Of a DNA stretch of 64,000 nt, positions 21,483 to 34,808 are shown in pieces. The position numbers were made by a program, and so were the translations under genes. The DNA lies in NCBI GenBank assembly GCA_029204225.1, contig MU831852.1, positions 36,398 through 100,397 of the forward strand. Reading direction: 5' to 3'. Source of the stretch: Diphasiastrum complanatum. Taxonomy: Eukaryota > Streptophyta > Lycopodiopsida > Lycopodiales > Lycopodiaceae. The notes beneath the pieces were generated by a model, which did no database searches, was not told the DNA's origin, and saw only the letters and a program-made list of their open reading frames with translations. Position 1 is the first letter of the stretch; each line of letters starts with the position of its first letter.

Positions 21483-24400
21483 TTCCTAGTGCTTTTTAGA
21501 CCAAATGATTTTCAAGCAAGGAGGGTATGGGTCTTCTATGATATGCTTTTAGAATTTGGACTTCCTCTTCAACTGGGGCAAGGGAGAATTCAGAAAGGAG
21601 GGCCACTTCCTTCTAGAACTGGGAGCCATAGCTACTAGGAGGTGGTGGCAGTTGTTTTTTTTTTGTCTTTCCCTAGTGGTGACAAGCAATGTGGTGAGTT
21701 CACACGAAGAAGAAAAAGGAGAAGGTGAACCTTGCATCTTGCAGGCATTGCCCATGTTTGGCCCAACAAAACGACAACCACATGTTTATTACTATTATTT
21801 TGTAATACAGAAAAGTAAAAATTTTGCTAACAAAAACATGCTCAATGTTTTTGCTCATGCATGTGTGATTGACATGTGTTTATTTATCCCATAAGTCATT
21901 TACAGTTTTTACAACATCTACATATATATCAGAATAAACCTAATACCCCTATATGCATGTGTGAATTTGGACATCCACAAAAATCACGGTGGCACCCAAG
22001 CGTTGTGTGTGCACAAAATTGATAAAATCGTTGACTCAATGATTGGGTGAGGTGGAGAGGAGTGCTCGCCACCAACAACATACTCTGCACATGAGATGGA
22101 GAAGGATATAGGGATGTCATTGCTATCGAGTAAACTTACCTCTACTTCTAGCCATCGCCACCAAAATTGCTATTTTCTTGAGCTCTACCCTAATCTAAAT
22201 AGCTTATATTCATCACGTATTTGCCTTTGGCATGAATTTCAGGCCTTTTTTGGGGCTTATATTTTATTGCATGATATAGGCCCCATAAATTCTTGCCCAT
22301 ATTAGAAAGAATTGTATTAGATAGTTGCCCGAACATGTTCCCTAAGTGCAATTACATGCAAGAATGTTCCATTGGTTGGGCCATTACCACATATAATATG
22401 GTCCTAGGACAAATCACAGCCTTCGCCACTCAATTGCCCGAGTCTCGGATTATATCTGGTAATGGCCATTACCCAATACATAATGTGTGTCTACTCAAAT
22501 GTACCATGAATCAACGATCCGAATTGAGTTTGAGGATCACCATTACCTAGGGCATCACGACAAATTTGATTGGCTGTAATTTTTAGCCCTCAAAATTCAA
22601 AGTTGTTATAGATGGAATATTGAAAATACATAGGCTTCATGGATCAAGTTTTAAAAATACATAGACATCATGGATGAAATCATTGACAGAATTTTGAATA
22701 TCATGTCAATAGATTTTTTTTTTGGGGTTTTTTATAGTGACTCATTATGTACAATAATGGGTGTTTGTCGGCCCATGGCCTTATGGTCGTGGCTCAACAA
22801 GAGGATTTGCCATTATATCCTTACAATGGTCCTCCGGACACTCATTGCTATTTGTTTCCACATAGACATGATATTTCAAGGTGGAGGTAAATGGCAACAT
22901 GAGATAGTTGTCAAAGGCCCCTTATAGGCCTCAAACTCATAGGCAATAGATTGTACAAGTCTAATTCTCACACTCTCATATGATGGGTGGAAGTTCAGGA
23001 TTGAGGCATGGACGTAGCCCTAACAACTAGATTAAGATGGCATTTAGCTCGACTAGATTTTTTTAGATAAATTTGTAATATTTTCTAGAAGTTAATAGTG
23101 CTGGGAGGTCGAGGTATTCTGAAATTTCCAAGCATGTTTTAGAGGTAGGGACAAAGGGTGGGGTATTGCTCAATATTCTTGGAGATTTCATTGCAAGATT
23201 TTGTGTAAGATTTAAAAGCTTCAACCACTTAGAGACCTCCTTGCTAGCATATTGTTTTTTGTAACTTTCAATTTAATAGCTTTTGGCATAGTCTTAGGGT
23301 TATAATTTTGTGGATAGTTGGCTAGATAAAAATTGTTAGAGAATTTGAGGATGGAGATTTCTCCATCTACCCCTTGCTTACTTTTATAGAGGCTCCGGGT
23401 CTTCTCTTTGAGTATCTTTTTTGTTGTACTTTCTTAAAAAGTGCTTAATCTATGGTTACCTTTCCAAAAGAGATTTTTTTTTCTTGGAGAACAAGCCAGC
23501 CTTGTTATCTCTAGGTAATCATGGGATGTCAAGCCTTTACTTCCATCCATGCTGGGCAACAAGTCTACATATTATAGATTCTCTTCTAAAATAGAACAAT
23601 TATATGGTTGAATTCTTCTTGAAAATTCTACTTCCATTTTTTTTGCAATTTAAAGTCTTAGACATAATGGAAAAGTATGGTAACTTTTTGAGCTGACTAG
23701 AATATTGTTTTTGAACGAGTGTGAAGGATGATTGGGAAAAACAAAAGATCCTCTAATGATGGTGCATAGGTTGACTTAAAAAGTAGACCAAGTGGCTAAA
23801 ATTTACCATCAATCCTTTAGGGTAGTTATTGTGCACGGGTTGGAGTAGTCATGCGACCACTGCGAGCAAAGGCCAACACATTATCCCGAGGATCGGTCCA
23901 ACTCAAGGCCATTACTTGATGTAGTAGGTTATTGACAATCTTTGCAACGAATTAAGGATCTATATCTATTTTTTCTACAATTTGCATATATCCTCTTCAA
24001 AACAAGTTAGATGAGCAAAAATTGATAGAATAAGATCGACTAAGGAAAATTGACAATCGTTTTGTAATGGCCATGGGCTGGGCAAGTCTCAAAATAAGTT
24101 GCGGACTATGGTTCACCATAGCCCCCATTACTTGAGGGAGCCACCAATTGGCATGGAGATAGTGAGAAGTGTAGGAACAGGCCTGACACCCTCCTGCAAC
24201 ACCTAGGGTGCAACTTTTAGGCACTCATTAGAGAGTGCACCTGAGAGGAAGTGCTCAGGTGCACATGTCCCACACCATCCAAGGAGAGAAATATATTTTT
24301 TCTCCCTTAGCTCCATCCATCACCATTGGATGGAGTGGGGCCAACACTCCACGTGCCCCTGCAGCATATGCACTACTTAAGCATTCCCCAACTTTTTAGG

Positions 24401-24809
24401 GGAGTCTGATGGCCATTTCCTGCTATATTGATTCTTGACATTACCTGCTGCCTTCTATATGCTAGGCAATAAAACCCTCCTCTCTAGCTTCTATATGCTA
24501 GCCTCTAGGCAATAAAACCCTCCTGAGTCCTCCCTGCTACCCCTACCTGAGCATTGCCTACTTATTAATGCTATGTTCTCAAAATGAAATTACACTGTAC
24601 ATATAGTTGTTCACTCAGGCAACCCATGCATGACCCAGGTTACCGTTGGCGGGACGCGTGTCCCGTTGACTTGCCTCGTGGCGAGGCCAACTGATCCTTA
24701 TCAACTGATAGGACCCACAGTACAGTAGCATAGTGATTCTACTTTAATTCTAACTCTCTCTCTTAAAGTAGAGTCTACTTTTTATACAGTCATATACATA
24801 GCTTTAAAG
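21483..24809. other. Gene-free stretch, probably including a decayed LTR near its right end
   Basis: No recognisable protein domain. The last 500 bp (about 24240-24755) may be the 3' LTR of the minus-strand copia fragment at 24810-25100: a purine tract (minus strand TTAAGAGAGAGAG) lies near 24755 next to a degraded LTR start (AGTTAGAATT). A duplicated block CTTCTATATGCTAG occurs near 24455 and 24490. Confidence 0.4.
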
Positions 24810-25100
24810 TCAACAAACTTTAAGTACAGAAAGCTTTGATCTAAACTTATCAAACTTTTCTCCAACAAGTGGGTTAGTGAAAATATCAGCTAGTTGTTCT
24901 TCTGTGCTACAATGAAGAACATGAATTTCACGACTCAGCAGCCTCTCACATATAAAGTGATACTGAATCTCAATGTGTTTAGTTCTCTTTGAATGAAGAA
25001 CTCCCAAAATAGATTTATCAAAATTTGATGGGAGAATGGATTGATTCAATTTTATTGATTGTATCCCACTGAGCTCATATTGGATAACAGAGTTCAACAA
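24810..25100 (-). pseudogene. Ty1/copia RNase H C-terminal fragment
   Basis: The minus-strand frame contains HSKRTKHIEIQYHFICERL followed by EEQLADIFTNPL, the conserved end of copia RNase H. The rest of pol is missing on its 5' side (right). Dead fragment. Confidence 0.88.
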
Positions 25101-25329
25101 ATATAAATATAATCATTGAATTTCATTGGAATTTGGCAAAACTTTGTAGTTTCTAGATTTTATTCTAGATAGTTCTATAAAGTTTCTACAGTTGAAGACG
25201 GATTTTAAAATGGTTTTGGTATGTGTTATGTATTTAATTACCTGATGGATCACAGATTTTGGACAATTCATATTTTTGTTGAGAATCTGACAATAGAATA
25301 TCCTTAGAAATTCAATATTTTTCTTAGGA

Positions 25330-25610
25330 GAAATAGTGTTGCATTTTTTGCGACATTGTCGCCTGTCAAGAATCTTGTGTAAAAATGCAGTGTCGTCTTT
25401 TTTGCATTTTTTGCCTGTCAGGAATTACGAGTAAAAATGCAGTCATATTTTTCGCATTTTTCAAAGTGCCTCAAATGTTAAGAAAATGACTCTGGCAAAG
25501 TATGGGGCTACCTCAAATATGAAGGAAATGAGATTTTATGACACTCGCATTTTTCGCAAAAAGCCGACACTGTCGCCTTTTTGCGACATTGTCGCTTGTG
25601 GCAGTTTACG
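25330..25610. repeat. Cluster of short direct and inverted repeats (GCATTTTT, GACATTGTCGC)
   Basis: The motif GCATTTTTTGC...CCTGTCA.GAAT recurs at about 25342 and 25404. GCGACATTGTCGC, itself a palindrome, occurs at about 25350 and 25581. CGCAAAAAG and CTTTTTGCG (about 25556-25590) form an inverted repeat around CCGACACTGTCGC. This probably lies inside the LTR of the copia element whose gag fragment follows. Confidence 0.6.
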
Positions 25611-26277
25611 TTCATTTCTGCAGAGTGAGAGTTTTAGTTCATTTATGCAGACAGTCTGTTTATGTCCAATTTTCACTGCTTATCATCAATCAATTTCTGA
25701 GAAGGAACTAGATGAATGCCAGTGGACTCCAGCCAACTGACAATTGCATTTGATGATCTAATTACTTAGTATAAATTAGCTGTTCATACATCTCAATTAT
25801 CATCTAAAAATGTTATTGTGAATTGTGAGGGAGTTGAGTGTTATTACACGTCGCTTCTTGTGCTCTCATCAAGCAAATCGTTCACAATTAGAAAGTATTG
25901 TAATTAGCTCTCTGTCAAGCTTTCAAGCTTGAACTCTCTTGAGCATTCTAGCCCAATCTTTTAGAGGTTTATTTAGAGTTGCTATTGCGTTACTGCTTAT
26001 CAGCAGAGCTGCTTATTATCAGACTTATTCTCAGTTACTTAGAGACAGCTTAGAGTGCGCGGTTGCTATCCGCTATTGTCTTGCACTCATTAGCATCTAA
26101 TTTTGTTTTTTTGAATCAATATTATTTCTTATTGTGTTTAGTATATGTCAGAATGCATTCATCTCTGTATTGCTTTTGTAACTGGAAGACGACATAGAGG
26201 ACTCAAAGTGAAAATCGAAAGATGGTAAAGATTTCACGCTTATCATCCTCAAGATATCAGATACATAGATTGGACAC

Positions 26278-26421
26278 ATAGCTGAAGCCAGAACTTCAAA
26301 AGAAGTTTGGGACATCCTGAACTCACTTTATGACGTGAGGGATGTAACTACTAAGTTACATCTACGAAGAAAATTCTTCACATTCAAGATGTATGATGGT
26401 GATTTTCTTCAGAGTCATTAA
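26278..26421 (+). pseudogene. Ty1/copia gag (UBN2-type) fragment
   Basis: The + frame reads IAEARTSKEVWDILNSLYDV, then TTKLHLRRKFFTFKM and a stop at 26419. The 'W..L...Y....' and 'L...F..LKM' pattern is the copia gag polypeptide. The upstream 1 kb (about 25240-26160) looks like its LTR, with no matching second copy. Confidence 0.78.
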
Positions 26422-29400
26422 GACTAACCACTTTTATATTTGGTTGTTAGGTAGTAATGGGAGTCACAGACATAGCAGTCCATAACAACCTCAATCAGCC
26501 ATATGTTTGGGCCCACACATCAGTCCGTAGGTGGTCAACAAAAAATTGTTTGACTCCTGCAATTAGTGCGGTTGCCCATATGCGTTCTTTTAGTTAACTT
26601 TGTCGGGCATCATCTGATCGATGTTAATAAGAGACGAGGGTTCTCACGTGTGAAGAATAGGCCTAGGTTGGTTAGATCTGAATCACAAGTGTTAGGTAGG
26701 CCATTTGGTCAAGATTTTTAAAATCTAGGGCCTAATCCCTAAAATCAAGTGGTGAATGAAGAAGCCTTGGTTGGCATATCTAATGATTAGGTAAATTAGA
26801 GATGAGTAGGATTGATTTGCTTGAATTTTAGAATAGCTCATTGGCTTTGGTAGGGTGATGCTATGTACATTTTATCTAAAATGAATAGTACAAAGCATTC
26901 CCCTTGGATTTCCAAAAAATCACGGGAGATGATAATGCTTTGTACATGCAAGTTGGAAAATGTAAGGGATTCTACTCTCTCTGTGGACCTCCCTTCCACA
27001 TGTTTATTGGGGCTCACTACACTATATTTCTTGTGGAGAATTTGCTTCTAGGATTATCTATAGCACTATTATGGTTGAGCTAAGTTTTTTGTAACTTGTT
27101 TAGCAGGGTGCTTGACCTAGAATTTTAAAATAGACATAAACTAATGGCAAGTTTGATTGTCCAATCACATTCTCTTATCATCCATTTATGCGCATAACCA
27201 CCTCTTTCGTATTAAGACTGATAAATGGATGTTTGCAAGCTAAATGCACTGATTTCTACCATGCTATTTGCCCAATTTTTGGCAACTCAAAATTTTATGG
27301 GCACTAAGGTCGAACCCAAAAATCTGCCCTTGCCTGCCAAAAATGACACATGATGGGGATCTTACATGTAATCTAAAAGGGCCCAAGGGCCTCTTTGCAT
27401 GTGCAAAACCCGGCCGTTCTTGACATCAAGAATGGGCTGTTAAGGAAGAAAAATGTCTTCACCTGCACCCGCGATCCTCTGTTCCCGTCCGTCGGGTTAT
27501 CATATATATGGTCTGCAGTATGCGCATCGAGACGCACATATACAGATAAGATACTTACACATACATAGAATGTGTGTGTGTGTGTGTGCCCCCTCAGCCT
27601 CCCCGGGTCGGCCTACCATCTATGACTTGCTCGTGGCTACAACAAATGTGCACCTGGCTACAAAAATTAGCTTCATTCAGAGCAAGATCGCGGGATGACT
27701 GCTTCCAGCATGCAAAGGCAAAGGCCCGAGTGAAACTCGTCCCACTGATTACGTCAATCATGGGTTGGGTGCCTTATGTGAAGAGGCCCTAAGACCCACA
27801 TCCCATGTGGCATGTGGCATAGTAGACAGTCATTTCACGTAATCTCTCAAGATTGTATCACCATTTTAAATAAGTATCCACCTAAATTTTAAAGGCTGGT
27901 ACTCATCAAGTCTTATGGCTTTGAATAGTGTTAACAACCCTGTCTGATACAGGCAATCAGCTATGATCAGGTTTGCCTCGACAAGAGAATATGCCCAACC
28001 ACTACGATCATCATAACATCTTTTCAAATATTCACCCACGTTTTCCTGTAGCAACGTCTGTTTAAGCTTTAAACTTTAGGTGATGCGTAATGGGCAGTAC
28101 AAGTGCAGCATTATAGTTCACTGTTCGAGATTCTATGTATATAACCTCATAGCTTACTTAGCTCAGTACATACTCATTTGTGAGTTTTGACTCCCGACTA
28201 TTTTTGTACTTGCCTTTGGAGCTAGTTTTAACACTCAGTGCTCTCCTGTCAATGCTTGTCACTAGATATTCAATCGTGTCCACGTTGACATTGCTAGGTA
28301 AGCACGGTTGCTTAGTGACAGAGACATATTACTAGCTAATTACTGTCGTTGATAGGCATGGTTGCTTAGTAGCATGTGGATCTGGAAGCTGGCTACGCAG
28401 TGGGGGCTGTTCAATGTGTGTGCAGCCATACCATGTGGTGCTGACACTAATAATCCAGAAGTGTGGCTGCTACATGGGCACAGCAGACATAGTTCAGAAG
28501 AAAAAGAAATAAAGAGTAACGTGAATTATCTTGTGGGTCATTGGGCATTGGGCATCGAGGAGGGGAGTTGAAACTTCATAGTCCATGTGACAGGTAGAGG
28601 CAGCCTTAATTTTGGATGGGTGGTGATAGATGTCGCTGCCCATCGACCAGAGTCCAGAGGGAGACAGCTTTTCAGTTGTGGTTTCTGCAGTGAAAGAGAT
28701 GACAGAGGGGCTTAGTAGTAAGTACGTTACACGTACCGTTCAATTGACGCTCAATCCTGAAAATGGTGCTGATCAGTGTTGGCAATCTCATCTGCCATTT
28801 CTGAAAGCAAATTATGCAGTTTTAGTATCAAGTAGGTCTGATACGTACTTACGCCAACTGTACGTGACGATCTGCAGTCAAGGTACATGTTTCAGTTATC
28901 TCCATAGCTCTGTTTTGTTAGAAGTTGTCCAGGGACTCTCAAAGGCTCTCGCTTTAGTATTTCTTGTTCACATCGAGAAGATTGAGACTTCTTTCAGCTA
29001 ATTCCCCTGCGCAAGGAGTCAGTTTTGAGGAATATTTTGAGCTGAGATATGTTGTTCACTTTAAGTCTCTGGCTAGCCATCTTTGCTTTGGAATACAATC
29101 ACGGATAAATTATAGGCCACTTCTACGTTTCAATCGCCATTGGCTTCTGCTTAGCGTAAGTACCTACTTGATGTTCTTCATTGGCTTCTGGAATCTGAAT
29201 ATTGGTCTTGATAGCAACGAAGGCATATGTGTTACCAGCTGTTAGCTAAAGAAAGTTTTGAAGCGACGCGTGCGTAGATGTGAAAAGTTTCTCTACATGA
29301 GGCTGAAAACTTATCCACGGGAAAAATTAAGGTGCTCAAACTATCAAGCTTCAATTTTTATGTTCTTTTTGCAAGTCTATGAATTTCAAACTAGAAGCTG

Positions 29401-29763
29401 CAGAGAGGATGACAAGGTAGAAGCAAAGATACTAATGCCGTTATCTATGTGTTAGCATTGCAGGCATGCGTCATCCCAGTTGCTCCTGAACGAAAATTCT
29501 ATCTGTCGGTCGAACTTGGAAGAAGGAACTGCCGTCAACGAGAACGAGTTTGAAGACCTGAATGCGGGATCCCGTTCGCATCGAGGTTTTAAATCAAAAT
29601 TGCCATATATACATGGATATAGAAAGCAAGCTTGTCGGCTTGATTTAGCTCCTCCAGCTCCTTTTTCCAGATAGTTGTCTTATATATTATTCCCAACTTT
29701 CAGCATAACTAAATATGGAGGATGTTTTGCAGGAAGTTGAGCTTTGACATTGTGACTGACTAA
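26422..29763. other. Gene-free stretch upstream of the IQD gene
   Basis: No protein domain is recognised. A short (GT)9 tract lies near 27570-27588. The last 1-1.5 kb should hold the promoter and 5' UTR of the IQD gene, but no TATA box or leader intron can be assigned confidently. The open frame at 28630-29001 has no family resemblance. Confidence 0.45.
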
Positions 29764-32263
29764 ATGGGGAGAAAATGGTTCTCGGCCATGATGAAAGCTT
29801 TTGGAGCATCTCCAAAGAGTTCCAAGAAGTCCCAGTTTGATGTCAATTTGTCATTCACGGATCCAACCAAGTTTGTGACAACTGAAAAAGATGAAGTATG
29901 GAATTTGTCCACCTATCTATCTGTCGTACTGTTATTCTACGTAGACTTGGTTATTCTACTACTTTGGTCATTGCGCTGTTGATGTAGGCTTCCAATAATG
30001 CATGCCTAGATTCTGCCAGCAGAAAGCTAAAATGTTATTAAGTGCAGGAGCTGATTACACGGAAGAAAATGTTTCCATACTAGATCTGCATACCTGCCCC
30101 ATAATTTGTATACATATATCGTTGCTACAATATTCTTATGTACTTAAAGCAAATGGTGGAAATTTTTACGTTTTTTTTTTCAGAAGAAAGCAGCCAAGAG
30201 GAGATGGGGTTTTGGAAGGTCAATGCGTCTAGGTTCGTTACCTCTGAAAGAATCAACATTACCTCCGGCTTCGGAAATAAGTGTAATTCAGGGGGACGAG
30301 GAAAATGGCCAGCATGCTCTCGCCCTGGCTCAAGCCACTGCAGTCGCTGCAGAAGCAGCAATTGTAGCTGCTCAGGCTGCTGCCCAAGTTGTGCGACTAA
30401 CAGGTGCCGGGAGGGTATCACTCCTGCTTACAAAAAGCCAAGAGGAACATGCTGCAATCAAGATTCAAACGTATTTCCGTGGTTATCTGGTCAGCATCTT
30501 GTCCGAGACTTCACACTTGATCTGTCTTGATTGTGGAAATGCATCAGTAGCTTGTTGCTGCATACTGCCATCAAATCAAATTGCGATCATATCACTGCGA
30601 CATAACCCACTAGGCTGGCCTATTTGCTTAAAGTCTTTGGAATGCTGGCAGACTGAGTTGTTGTGGTTACGTATAGTCAGCCTATTCATATCTTGTAACG
30701 GGCTTACCTGCTCTGGTAATACTTTTTATTCGTGTCAGTTCTTAAAACTTCAACAACTGGCTTTCAGGCTAGAAGAGCCTTACGAGCTCTTAAAGGCTTG
30801 GTAAGACTTCAAGCTCTGGTTCGAGGTCATGCGGTGAGACGCCAGGCAAGAATCACTTTGAGGTGTATGCAAGCTCTCGTCAGAGTGCAGGCTCTGGTTC
30901 GTGCCAGACGAGTCCGAATGTCCGAAGAAGGCCAAGCAGTCCAAAGACACTTGTGGCAAAGGAGGCGAGGAGCTCAACCGAGGACGCCTTTGGTGAGTAC
31001 AAAATCAATTCTTCGCAACAAGTGTGAAAATGATCAAAGATAAAATGGTATTGTTTCAACTTAAGTTTCACATGACAGTTTTGATTTCCTGCTGTTGATG
31101 TGTGAGGGTTTGGTCTTTGATCTAAAGATTGTTGTAAACGTTACTATTTACTGTGATGTCCTCTGTGTGCGTATCCTTGAATTGTTCGATGCCCCAATTG
31201 GACCTCCCTCCACATTTGCTTTTCTAATTATCTGCTTAATGGCTGCAGTCAGATGAAGATGCACAAGATGGTTGGACGTATTGTACTGTTGGATCTTTGA
31301 AGGACATCGGATCTAAAATTAACAGCAGCCAGGAGGCAGCCACAAAGCGAGAGAGGGCATTAGCACGTGCATTCTCTCATGAGGTAAATTTGGGTGCATA
31401 ATCAACACCCGCTGTTTTCTGTTCTTTTCCCATGTTACAGGTGACTATTTGAAGTTTTATTGTGTCAGAAATGGCGAAATGTTCTAGATTTTTGTTTTCA
31501 CACCAGATTTTGCCTTTGTTTTCAAAAGTTGTGTAGATCTTCAAGCAATGCCTCTTCAATGTTCATTGACTGCGAACCGGATAAACCTCACTGGGGTTGG
31601 AGTTGGCTTGAGCGCTGGATGGCTGCCCGTCCCTGGGAAAATCCATTGATTGAGAAAGATGCGCCCTATGGATTTTCATCCAAAATCACCGAGGACTTGA
31701 CAGCCAATCCTGTTGAAACTAGTTTGCATCGGCAAAATTCAAACATTAAGCGGCAGATAACACAAGCTCAAACTGGCCAACCAAGACTACGTTCCCACTA
31801 CTGCTTCATTCCTAACAGCATTGTAGAAGGTGAAGAATTCAACAGCAAGCAAACACCTATGCAAGTTAGACCTGATGAAGATGAAAGAAGTGCAAGAAGT
31901 GCTGCCTCTAGAGCCAAAAGCACTCCATCTAGTTTAGGATATGGTTTTGTAAGATTTGGCAGGTCTAGTGTCACAAGCTCTGTAAGGGACGATGACAGCC
32001 TCCTCAGCTGCCCTTCTATTCCCAGCTACATGGCCATTACACAATCTGCAAGAGCTAAAATGCGCTCTCTCAGTACTCCTAAGGAAAGACCTGGTACTCC
32101 AGAGAGAGAAGGCAGTGCTTCAGCAAGAAAAAGACTGTCATTTCATGTCCCAGATTCACTTTTAAATAACTGTGCCCAGCAGCGACCTGCAAGACCCACT
32201 TTCCCGCATAGAAGTCCAAGTCTCAGAGGATCTCCAGCATCAGCTCTTACGATTGATGTATAG
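29764..32263 (+). CDS. IQ67-domain (IQD) calmodulin-binding protein, 5 exons
   Basis: Exons 29764-29895, 30184-30489, 30768-30992, 31249-31383 and 31529-32263 encode 510 residues; all junctions are phase 0 and GT-AG. The N-terminus [14 protein letters not shown] is basic and IQD-like. The IQ67 domain spans about residues 133-199: IQ motifs [40 protein letters not shown] and [17 protein letters not shown]. The intron splitting the first IQ motif after GYL is the hallmark phase-0 intron of the family. An alanine-rich helix precedes it (about 97-119). Further on, [20 protein letters not shown] and a C-terminal DUF4005 region ([16 protein letters not shown], then KRLSFHV) are typical. IQD proteins bind calmodulin and act as scaffolds on microtubules, plasma membrane or in the nucleus. 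Exon 5 could start instead at 31469, adding 20 residues, but the 31529 acceptor gives the more family-like [10 protein letters not shown]. Confidence 0.93.
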
Positions 32264-32681
32264 TGTAATGAAAAATGAAGATTAAGTCTTTGCGGCTAAT
32301 GTAAGTGGCACTATTTTTGCTGGACAGATTCCATACAACTGTATTCTTTAAGCAAAAGTCACCTGAATCAATAGCTATTACCAGCCAACACTACGACTAC
32401 GAAAAAGTCGGTCTTTTGTTATCAATTCAATGTCTTTTGTTGTCCATTCAATCTAATTGTAACAAACGGGAGATGTCATGGAGTTAGCTGATGTACTTAG
32501 TTGATCACAGATATTCCCAGAAAAAGGAAAATGTTTCTGTACCCTAAGCATTTTCTTACTGTGTGATTTCAAGCATACTGATTTTGGTCTCAGAGGAACT
32601 CAGGCCATGTTAACAGGAGATTATACCTAAATTGAAACTTGACAAGCTGTGAAGGATCTGATGGAACCTAGCTACATTATA
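32264..32681 (+). other. IQD 3' flank
   Basis: Presumed 3' UTR and downstream DNA. No polyadenylation site can be fixed and no other feature is recognised. Confidence 0.4.
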
Positions 32682-32769
32682 CTATGCATCATGGTTTCCA
32701 AGGGGAGCTTGAACTTGGACCAAAGAAACTTTGGATGTCACGCTAACTGAGTGAGCCAACCCCGTCGGA
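32682..32769 (-). mobile_element. tRNA-derived SINE (copy 2)
   Basis: It matches the copy at 2573-2657 throughout (TTGGCTCACTCAGTTAGCG..., AAGTTTCTTTGGTCCAAG..., CTCCCCTTGGAAACCA on the minus strand). Box A and box B are both degraded: box B reads AGTTCAAGCT. Flanking 9-mers TACATTATA at 32673-32681 and 32770-32778 fit a target-site duplication. Confidence 0.75.
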
Positions 32770-33589
32770 TACATTATATGTAACTATGAATGACCAGCTG
32801 AATGAATGAGTTCCTCCATTGCTTTGATTTAAGATTTTCATATACTTCTTCTGCCCAAGGCTGAGAGGACATAGTCGTCATGAGGAGCTATTTGGGTGAT
32901 GTATCACACTGCCATTGGTTGTGAGGAGGGGAGCTATATGTGATAGCAGGGCCTCCTCATGAATGCACATACTGATTTTGGTCTCAGAGAACCTCCATGC
33001 TCACAACAAATCATATTTGCAGAAAAAAATCTGATTTGTTGATAAAACTTGTGAGAGCATTGAAACTCCAAGGCTGTGGCAATCTGATGAATGATGGTGC
33101 AGCACACAAAAAGTGTAGATAAAGTTCACTTATGTAAAACATATGAGAGCACTACACATGACCAAAAACTTTATATACAACCAAGCTAGAATTGTTATTT
33201 TTCACACTAATGATCCAAAAAAGAGATACACAAAAGATAAATATCAGGGAAAAACTCAATATGAGGAGACAAGCTACATTGGATCATCCATCATCTTCAT
33301 CATTTGATGATTCAATAAGTGAAATCATTTATGTACATTATTTAAAATGTTATGAAGCTGGAGAAGATGAGGGGACTTGAAAATATCAAGATAGAGTCTC
33401 AAGAAGTCCAAAGAAAAAGTTAGATTTTACTTAATTGCAAAAGTGATTGATATAAGCAATAAGATTTTTATTGGAAGTGATAAATATGTATGTATATGTC
33501 TTTCTGAAGTAGAGATTAAAGCTTAGAGCAATTGTTTTCAAGAATATGAAGATGTTACAACATTTTTAATTTGAAAGAAGTATCTATTT
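32770..33589. other. Gene-free stretch
   Basis: No recognised coding domain. The right end grades into a decayed gypsy pol sequence, so part may be unrecognisable gag or protease of that element. Confidence 0.4.
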
Positions 33590-34711
33590 GATGGAGACAA
33601 TATAGATTCGATCCCCAATGTTCATTGATAAAATTTGAAGCAAAATTGGACAAATACCTAGAAGCAGGTACTACATATCCAGTTCTTGATAGTGAATGGG
33701 TATCACCCATTGCAATAGTTCCACAAAAAAAAGCAGGCAAGACTAGAGGGTGTTGGGACTTCAGAAAACTAACTTAGCAACTACAGAAAAAAAAAATAAT
33801 CCCTTACCTTTCACAAAATCTATTTTGGATGAAGTTGCTAAGCATGAGAAATATAGTTTTCTGGTTGCAATCAAGGTAATATAAAAAAAGCAGACCAAGA
33901 CAAAACTACATTCATCGCTAATTGGAGCACATATGCTTATACATTCAACTCAGCCAAACAATGTATGAGAAGATATAGCGAAACCTCACATTTTTTACAT
34001 ATAGAAAAATGCCATTTTGCAATGAATGAAGGCATATTACTTGGTCATCAAATCTTAGACATTGAAGTTGATTAAAATAAAGTCTAGATTATTGCAGCTT
34101 TACAACCACCCACAAATTTAAGAGGATTGAGAGGATTCTTTGGGCATGTAAAATAATCTATAAGATTCAATTAGATTATTCCATTACAGCTTCACCACTA
34201 ATCAAATTATTAAAAAAAAGACCTTGAATATATTTGGAATGAAAAATGTCTTTTGAATGATTGAAAAGCAAATTCACACCAAACTCCAATATTATGACCT
34301 CCTGATCAGAACATGAGATTTCATATTTATGTTGATACATACATCCTCCTTTGTAATCGAAGCAATGTTGAGCCAAAAAGATGATGTCAAAAAAAAATAT
34401 TCTATCTATTGGTAGGTAGGAAGGCAACTATCATCTTTTTTTACACAACAACTGAGCAAGCAACTTTGAGAATGATTTATTCAATTGAGAAGTCGGTGAC
34501 ATTACTTGTTGGCCTATGCTTTTACGTTTTATGTAGATCATTATTCTATTAAATATTTGGTGAGTAAACTAGATTTATTAGATAGATTAGCAAGATAATT
34601 TTTGTTGCTACAATCTTGCATGGTAAACACCACACTAATGCAGATTATTTATGGAGATTAGAAATTTCTTTACTATTGCATCCAATATCATATAAATTTC
34701 CAAATGAAGAT

Positions 34712-34715
<4 letters not shown>
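33590..34715 (+). pseudogene. Degenerate Ty3/gypsy reverse transcriptase-RNase H
   Basis: In shifting frames the + strand reads LEAGTTYPVLDSEWVSPI, IVPQKKAGKTRGCWDFRKL, KSILDEVAKHEKYSFLVAI and RLRGFFGHV, corresponding to the gypsy RT 'SPWASPVVLVKKKDG..R.CVDYR.LN' and 'GYYRRFI' blocks. GKHHTNADYLWRLE (about 34617-34660) is the end of RNase H. The catalytic YxDD region is not readable. Many stops; non-functional. Confidence 0.82.

Positions 34716-34804
<89 letters not shown>
34714..34804. repeat. Compound (TA)n(GA)n microsatellite
   Basis: About 20 TA repeats followed directly by about 25 GA repeats. Confidence 0.95.

Positions 34805-34808
<4 letters not shown>

Noticed and set aside
27866-28054. 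A possible exon (minus strand) with VGEYLKRCYDDRSGWAYS
   Set aside because: The composition looks protein-like, but no splice partners, family resemblance or neighbouring exons were found; too weak to annotate.
28630-29001. A 123-residue protein upstream of the IQD gene
   Set aside because: No domain or family resemblance, and it lies where the promoter or leader of the IQD gene should be.
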